The notes beneath the pieces are model-generated. The model had not been told where the DNA came from and did no database searches. It saw only the letters and a list, made by a program, of their open reading frames with translations. 9,486 bases of DNA from Firmicutes bacterium CAG:552 (GTDB taxonomy: Bacteria; Bacillota; Clostridia; Christensenellales; Pumilibacteraceae): NCBI GenBank assembly GCA_000435495.1, contig FR884034.1:1-9486 (forward strand). The letters run 5' to 3'. Below are positions 6,489 through 9,486 of this stretch, one piece after another. The position numbers were made by a program, and so were the translations under genes. Position 1 is the stretch's first letter. Each line of letters opens with the position of its first letter.

Positions 6489-6517
6489 ATTTTATCACAA
6501 TTCATACTTACAGTCAA
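6489..6517 (-). promoter_or_regulatory. Extended -10 promoter of the ABC exporter gene
   Basis: On the minus strand a -35 TTGACT (6517-6512), 17 bp spacer and -10 TAAAAT (6494-6489), with TG one base before the -10. Both boxes are identical to those of the MATE promoter. Transcription should start near 6482, giving a leader of about 59 bases that contains the perfect palindrome CTTATATAAG (6450-6459). Confidence 0.72.
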
Positions 6518-6562
6518 ACAAAACAAGCATACTGCCGTTATACAAAAATCAGCGGGCTTCCA

Positions 6563-6592
6563 TTGACAAAATTATTTGTAAAAATGTATAAT
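6563..6592 (+). promoter_or_regulatory. Consensus promoter of the antiporter gene
   Basis: TTGACA (6563-6568) and TATAAT (6587-6592) are both perfect boxes with an 18 bp spacer. The start would be near 6599, giving a leader of about 30 bases. It diverges from the ABC exporter promoter: the two -35 boxes are about 45 bp apart, so one regulator could in principle affect both. Confidence 0.85.
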
Positions 6593-6617
6593 ATTCGCAT
6601 TGTGACAAATTTTATTC

Positions 6618-6623
6618 AGGAGG
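6618..6623 (+). promoter_or_regulatory. Ribosome binding site that fixes the antiporter start
   Basis: A perfect AGGAGG lies 5 bases before ATG 6629. The frame is open further upstream, back into the promoter (a TTG at 6563 lies in the -35 box), so those upstream starts are excluded. Confidence 0.9.
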
Positions 6624-6628
6624 TAGTT

Positions 6629-8170
6629 ATGTACGGAACTTTTTGGGCTTTGGTGCCTGCATTGGTAGCGATAGTAGTTGCGCTTCTTACAAAAGAAGTA
6701 TACATATCGCTTTTTCTTAGTATTATAATAGGAGCTTTGTTTGCAACGGAATTCAATATAGCTCATGCGATTCAAAAAGTGTTTGTAGAAATGGCTGCCG
6801 CATTCGGCGCAGAGTACGACGGAGGAAATTTAGCGGGTTCGGGCAACGGAGGAATTATAATCTTTATATTGGAGTTAGGCGTTTTGGTTGCGCTTATGAA
6901 TAAAGCCGGCGGAGCCAATGCTTTCGGTAAGTGGGCAATGAAAAAAGTGACCACTCGTAAAGGCGCTCAAATTGCTGCCACCGGACTGGGTTGTATGTTA
7001 TTTGTTGACGACTATTTCGGTCGTCTCGCCAATGGTTCGATAATGCAACCCATTACAGACAAATTTTACGTTTCGCGCAGCAAACTTGCTTATATCGTAG
7101 GAGCGGTTTCCGTTTCGATTTGCATCCTTATGCCCGTATCGAGTTGGGCAAGCGTAATCGGCGACACAATCGACGCCGGTAACGGAACGGAAGCTTTTTT
7201 GTACACAATACTGTGCAATTTTTACCCCTTCCTTATGCTTGCTTTTTTATTTGTATCGATTTCGCTCGGAATAGACCTGTTTGGTATACGAAAACAAGAA
7301 TTAACCGCCCTTAGGACAAAGGACGTAACTTGCGGATTAAAAGCCACAAGTAGCGATGAAAAGATAGAAATTTCAGGCAAAGGAACGCCGCTTGACTTGA
7401 TTTTACCTGTCGGCGCTCTTATTGTCTCGGTATGTTGCATGTTGTTCTTTGCAAACACGGACACGAATACCGCTCTCGCATGCGGCGGCTGCATAGCGAT
7501 AATATTTACAATGATACTTTATCTCCCTCGCAAACTTATGTCTTTAAGACAATTTACGGCATGTTTCGGAGAAGGATTTAAGTCGATTGCCGAAGTGGTA
7601 ATAATTCTCGTCTTTGCCTGGACTTTGGTTCGCATGTGCGAGGCGCTCGGAATGAAAGAATTTATCGAAACGATCGCCGACAAAATGCTCGGTCTGACTT
7701 GGCTTTTGCCTGCCATATTCTTCTTATGCGCAATGGGAATATCTTTTTCCATCGGCACGAGTTGGGGTACCTTCCTTATTATGGTACCCATAGTGGTAGA
7801 TTTCGGTCTTAGCGGTTCCACACACTGGTTGACTATCGCTGCCGTTTTGTCAGGTTCGGTATTCGGAAATCAGGTTTCTCCCATTTCGGACACTACTATT
7901 TTATCTGCGTCCGCATGCAAAGCAAATCACCTCGAATACATAAAAGCGCAAATGCCGACTGCGCTGATTATAGCTGCTATCGCCCTGCTTTCCTTCCTTG
8001 CAGCCGGACTTTCGGACACAGTATGGGTAGGTTGGATAGTAGCAATCGTATTATTAGGCGCATTTATTACAACAGCGTATTTTGTATTAAAACGCAAAAA
8101 CGAGATTATGCCTAATATAAAATTATCTGATCTACATAGCGACGAGCAAAATTCGCAAATCGCAGCCTGA
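6629..8170 (+). CDS. NhaC-family Na+/H+ antiporter
   Basis: A 513-residue integral membrane protein with about 11-12 hydrophobic segments. The NhaC family exchanges cytoplasmic Na+ for external H+, and some members couple organic acids (MleN malate/lactate type). Family marks are the GSGNGGI segment (71-77), a LFVDDYFGRLANG motif with paired acidic residues inside a membrane region (124-136), SVSICILMPVSSWAS (161-175), the GTSWGT motif (376-381) and FGNQVSPISDTTILS (412-426) with D421. These are the polar and acidic groups expected for ion binding. A hydrophilic cytoplasmic loop spans about 220-255 and the C-terminus is charged. It is a single-gene unit with a strong promoter and a structured terminator, likely serving sodium and pH homeostasis. 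The family is secure; the exact ion or acid exchanged is not visible. Confidence 0.93.
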   Translation: MYGTFWALVPALVAIVVALLTKEVYISLFLSIIIGALFATEFNIAHAIQKVFVEMAAAFGAEYDGGNLAGSGNGGIIIFILELGVLVALMNKAGGANAFGKWAMKKVTTRKGAQIAATGLGCMLFVDDYFGRLANGSIMQPITDKFYVSRSKLAYIVGAVSVSICILMPVSSWASVIGDTIDAGNGTEAFLYTILCNFYPFLMLAFLFVSISLGIDLFGIRKQELTALRTKDVTCGLKATSSDEKIEISGKGTPLDLILPVGALIVSVCCMLFFANTDTNTALACGGCIAIIFTMILYLPRKLMSLRQFTACFGEGFKSIAEVVIILVFAWTLVRMCEALGMKEFIETIADKMLGLTWLLPAIFFLCAMGISFSIGTSWGTFLIMVPIVVDFGLSGSTHWLTIAAVLSGSVFGNQVSPISDTTILSASACKANHLEYIKAQMPTALIIAAIALLSFLAAGLSDTVWVGWIVAIVLLGAFITTAYFVLKRKNEIMPNIKLSDLHSDEQNSQIAA

Positions 8171-8196
8171 TGCGGAGCTTGACCAAACGGAGCAAA

Positions 8197-8223
8197 AACG
8201 GTAACGGTTAGTTTGTTATCGTT
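8197..8223 (+). other. Stem-loop after the antiporter gene
   Basis: AACGGTAAC (8197-8205) pairs with GTTATCGTT (8215-8223) through 9 pairs including one G-U, with a 9-base loop, 26 bases beyond the stop codon. No T run follows on the plus strand. Read on the minus strand the stem has one mismatch but is followed by TTTTT, so it could be a backup terminator for the trmL transcript. Confidence 0.35.
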
Positions 8224-8245
8224 ATAAAAACAAATAATAACACAA

Positions 8246-8319
8246 AAAGAGACAAGCGCAACCGATTCGTTTCTAAGACAGATAATCTTAGCGAGCGCAT
8301 CGAAAACGCTTGTCTTTTT
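8246..8319. terminator. Bidirectional terminator with a branched loop, between convergent genes
   Basis: AGACAAGCG (8250-8258) and CGCTTGTCT (8307-8315) form a perfect 9 bp stem. It continues outward as an A run on the left (8244-8248) pairing with a T run on the right (8315-8319), so it has the U tract needed in both directions. The 48-base interior contains its own perfect hairpin, CTAAGA (8273-8278) with TCTTAG (8286-8291). It would end the antiporter transcript on the plus strand and the leuS-trmL transcript on the minus strand. The large branched interior is unusual for an intrinsic terminator. Confidence 0.7.
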
Positions 8320-8388
8320 AATTTATTCCAATATTACATTTCAAACAATAAATATTGTCCTCTTATCGTTTTACAAAACCCATTATGC

Positions 8389-8856
8389 CTAATGCAGCTG
8401 CTCTATGTTAAAGTCAAGTTGGCGCAACACCTCATACAACACTATTGCTACCGAGTTAGACAAATTTAGCGAGCGGCACACTCCGTTCATCGGTATACGC
8501 AACGCCGTTTCTGGATTGTCATAAACAAGCTGCGGAGGCAAACCTTTGGTTTCCTTGCCGAACAGTAAAAAACAACCGTCTTCAAACTTTATGTCGCTGT
8601 AACGCTTCTTTGCTTTTGTCGAACAATAATAAAATTTGCCGCCGCTGTTCTTTTCAAAAAATTCGTCCAGGGAATCGTAATACGATATGTCAACTTTGTC
8701 CCAATAATCGAGCCCGGCACGCTTAACAGTCCTATCGCTTATTTCGAATCCGAACGGTCTGACAAGATGCAGTTTAGAACCTGTACATGCGCAAGTCCGA
8801 GAAATATTGCCGGTGTTTTGCGGTATTTCCGGCTCTACCAATACTATATTTATCAT
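8389..8856 (-). CDS. trmL: tRNA (cytidine/uridine-34 2'-O)-methyltransferase TrmL
   Basis: A 155-residue SPOUT-superfamily methyltransferase (YibK type), full length. TrmL methylates the ribose 2'-OH of the wobble nucleotide in tRNA-Leu(CAA) and tRNA-Leu(UAA), using S-adenosylmethionine, and works as a dimer. Seen in sequence: PEIPQNTGNISRTCACTG (9-26), the LVRPFGFEISDRTVKRAGLDYW stretch (31-52), FGKETKGLP (99-107) and the knot-forming IPMNGVCRSLNLSNSVAIVLYE region (121-142). The last two make up the trefoil-knot cofactor site. Its ATG overlaps the leuS stop codon as ATGA, so translation is probably coupled to leuS. The pairing fits functionally, as both enzymes act on tRNA-Leu. Termination is likely at the 8246-8319 stem. 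Confidence 0.95.
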   Translation of the reverse strand: MINIVLVEPEIPQNTGNISRTCACTGSKLHLVRPFGFEISDRTVKRAGLDYWDKVDISYYDSLDEFFEKNSGGKFYYCSTKAKKRYSDIKFEDGCFLLFGKETKGLPPQLVYDNPETALRIPMNGVCRSLNLSNSVAIVLYEVLRQLDFNIEQLH

Positions 8857-9486
8857 GCGATTATATTTACGAGTCTTCCCTTTACTACTATCACCTTTTT
8901 GGGTTCAGTGGCAATATAGCCTTTTTCTTTCGCCTCTTTTACTGCGCCGGATTTAATTTCTTCTTCGGTAAGCTCCGACGAAATCATCATCTTTCCTCTA
9001 ATCTTACTGTTAACCTGCACGACTATTTCCACTTCGTCTTTAACGAGTTTGCTCTCGTCGCATTTAGGATATTCAAAATCGAACACCGTCGGCTTAAAGC
9101 CCATACGTTCGTGCATTTCTTCGGCAAAATGCGGTGCAAACGGCGCCATGACTCTTATAAGTCTTTCCGCAGAATCAAACATAAGTCCGCCCACTCCGCT
9201 CACTTTGTACATTACGTTGACAAGTTCCATTATTCTTGCCAAAGCAGTGTTAAAGGAGAAAACCTCAAGGTCTTCGGTTACTCGTTTTATACAATAATTA
9301 AGAGCATACTCAAGTTCTTTTGCCTGCGCCGCATCGGTTACGGGCGTACCTTTTTGCTCGACGGAAGCGTCGCAAATTCGTTCCACTCTGTCCAAAAATT
9401 TGCCGATCGATTTTATTCCGTCATCGTTCCACGGACCGCCTTCGGTATATGAAGCAAGGAACATTATATACATACGGAACACGTCT
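8853..9486 (-). CDS. leuS: Leucyl-tRNA synthetase, C-terminal part (cut by the window edge)
   Basis: The last 210 residues of a class I aminoacyl-tRNA synthetase that charges tRNA-Leu in the cytoplasm. The fragment begins DVFRMYIMFLASYTEGGPWND, the region just after the KMSKS loop, which lies outside the window. It continues through the helical anticodon-binding domain (about residues 25-135) to the APFAPHFAEEM segment. It ends with the VEIVVQVNSKIRGKM strand and the small C-terminal domain. No frameshift or odd residue is visible; VNSKIRGK is a mild variant of the usual VNGKxRGK. The gene is upstream of trmL in the same operon with a 4-base ATGA overlap. Its start and promoter are outside. 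Confidence 0.96.
   Translation of the reverse strand, partial: DVFRMYIMFLASYTEGGPWNDDGIKSIGKFLDRVERICDASVEQKGTPVTDAAQAKELEYALNYCIKRVTEDLEVFSFNTALARIMELVNVMYKVSGVGGLMFDSAERLIRVMAPFAPHFAEEMHERMGFKPTVFDFEYPKCDESKLVKDEVEIVVQVNSKIRGKMMISSELTEEEIKSGAVKEAKEKGYIATEPKKVIVVKGRLVNIIA

Noticed and set aside
6563..6628. N-terminal extension of the antiporter
   Set aside because: It overlaps the TTGACA/TATAAT promoter, and AGGAGG with correct spacing supports ATG 6629.
8787..9452. Long plus-strand frame (221 codons) opposite leuS and trmL
   Set aside because: It is the antisense shadow of two well-identified genes; its composition is rich in F, H, R and C and it has no ribosome site.
1..9486. CRISPR array, riboswitch, toxin-antitoxin or defence genes
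   Set aside because: I looked for evenly spaced repeats, conserved leader structures and typical motifs on both strands and found none.

Overview
The window reads as chromosomal DNA of an AT-rich, low-GC Gram-positive bacterium, most likely an anaerobic Clostridia-type Firmicute. This is inferred from near-consensus TTGACA/TATAAT promoters with AGGAGG ribosome sites, a type II signal-peptide lipoprotein, an NhaC-type antiporter, a clostridial-looking MATE exporter and the tail of a clostridial-type serine recombinase. TGA is used as an ordinary stop codon (trmL start/leuS stop overlap). Species cannot be assigned.

Left part (1-2780) is accessory and partly decayed. It begins with what looks like the right end of an IS3/IS150-type insertion sequence. 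A predicted lipoprotein gene follows, with a perfect-consensus promoter. Next is a twice-frameshifted gene carrying a WSLIYRKLKGN-type motif, then the C-terminal stump of a serine recombinase that abuts the 3' end of a tRNA-Ser(CGA) gene. The tRNA gene itself is intact, with its own promoter and terminator. About 700 bases of non-coding or decayed sequence come after it. The arrangement resembles the remains of an integrated element beside a tRNA.

Middle part (2780-8170) is a transport block. A MATE-family exporter and an ABC-type half exporter both lie on the minus strand, separated by about 525 bases that hold a doubtful small ORF and two inverted-repeat structures. Each has its own promoter with the same boxes (TTGACT, 17 bp, TAAAAT, preceded by TG). 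An NhaC-family Na+/H+ antiporter is transcribed divergently from the ABC gene on the plus strand. The three may together handle efflux of toxic compounds and sodium/pH balance, but they are separate transcription units.

Right part (8171-9486) holds a convergent, probably bidirectional terminator. It is followed on the minus strand by a housekeeping operon: the 3' part of leuS (leucyl-tRNA synthetase) and trmL (tRNA wobble 2'-O-methyltransferase), overlapping by ATGA. Both products act on tRNA, including tRNA-Leu.

I see no CRISPR array, toxin-antitoxin pair, defence island or intact mobile element, and no strong case for an entirely new system. The best leads are the frameshifted YRKLKGN-family gene, the recombinase/tRNA-Ser junction, the nested inverted repeat at 4431-4491 and the paired palindromes at 982-1013.
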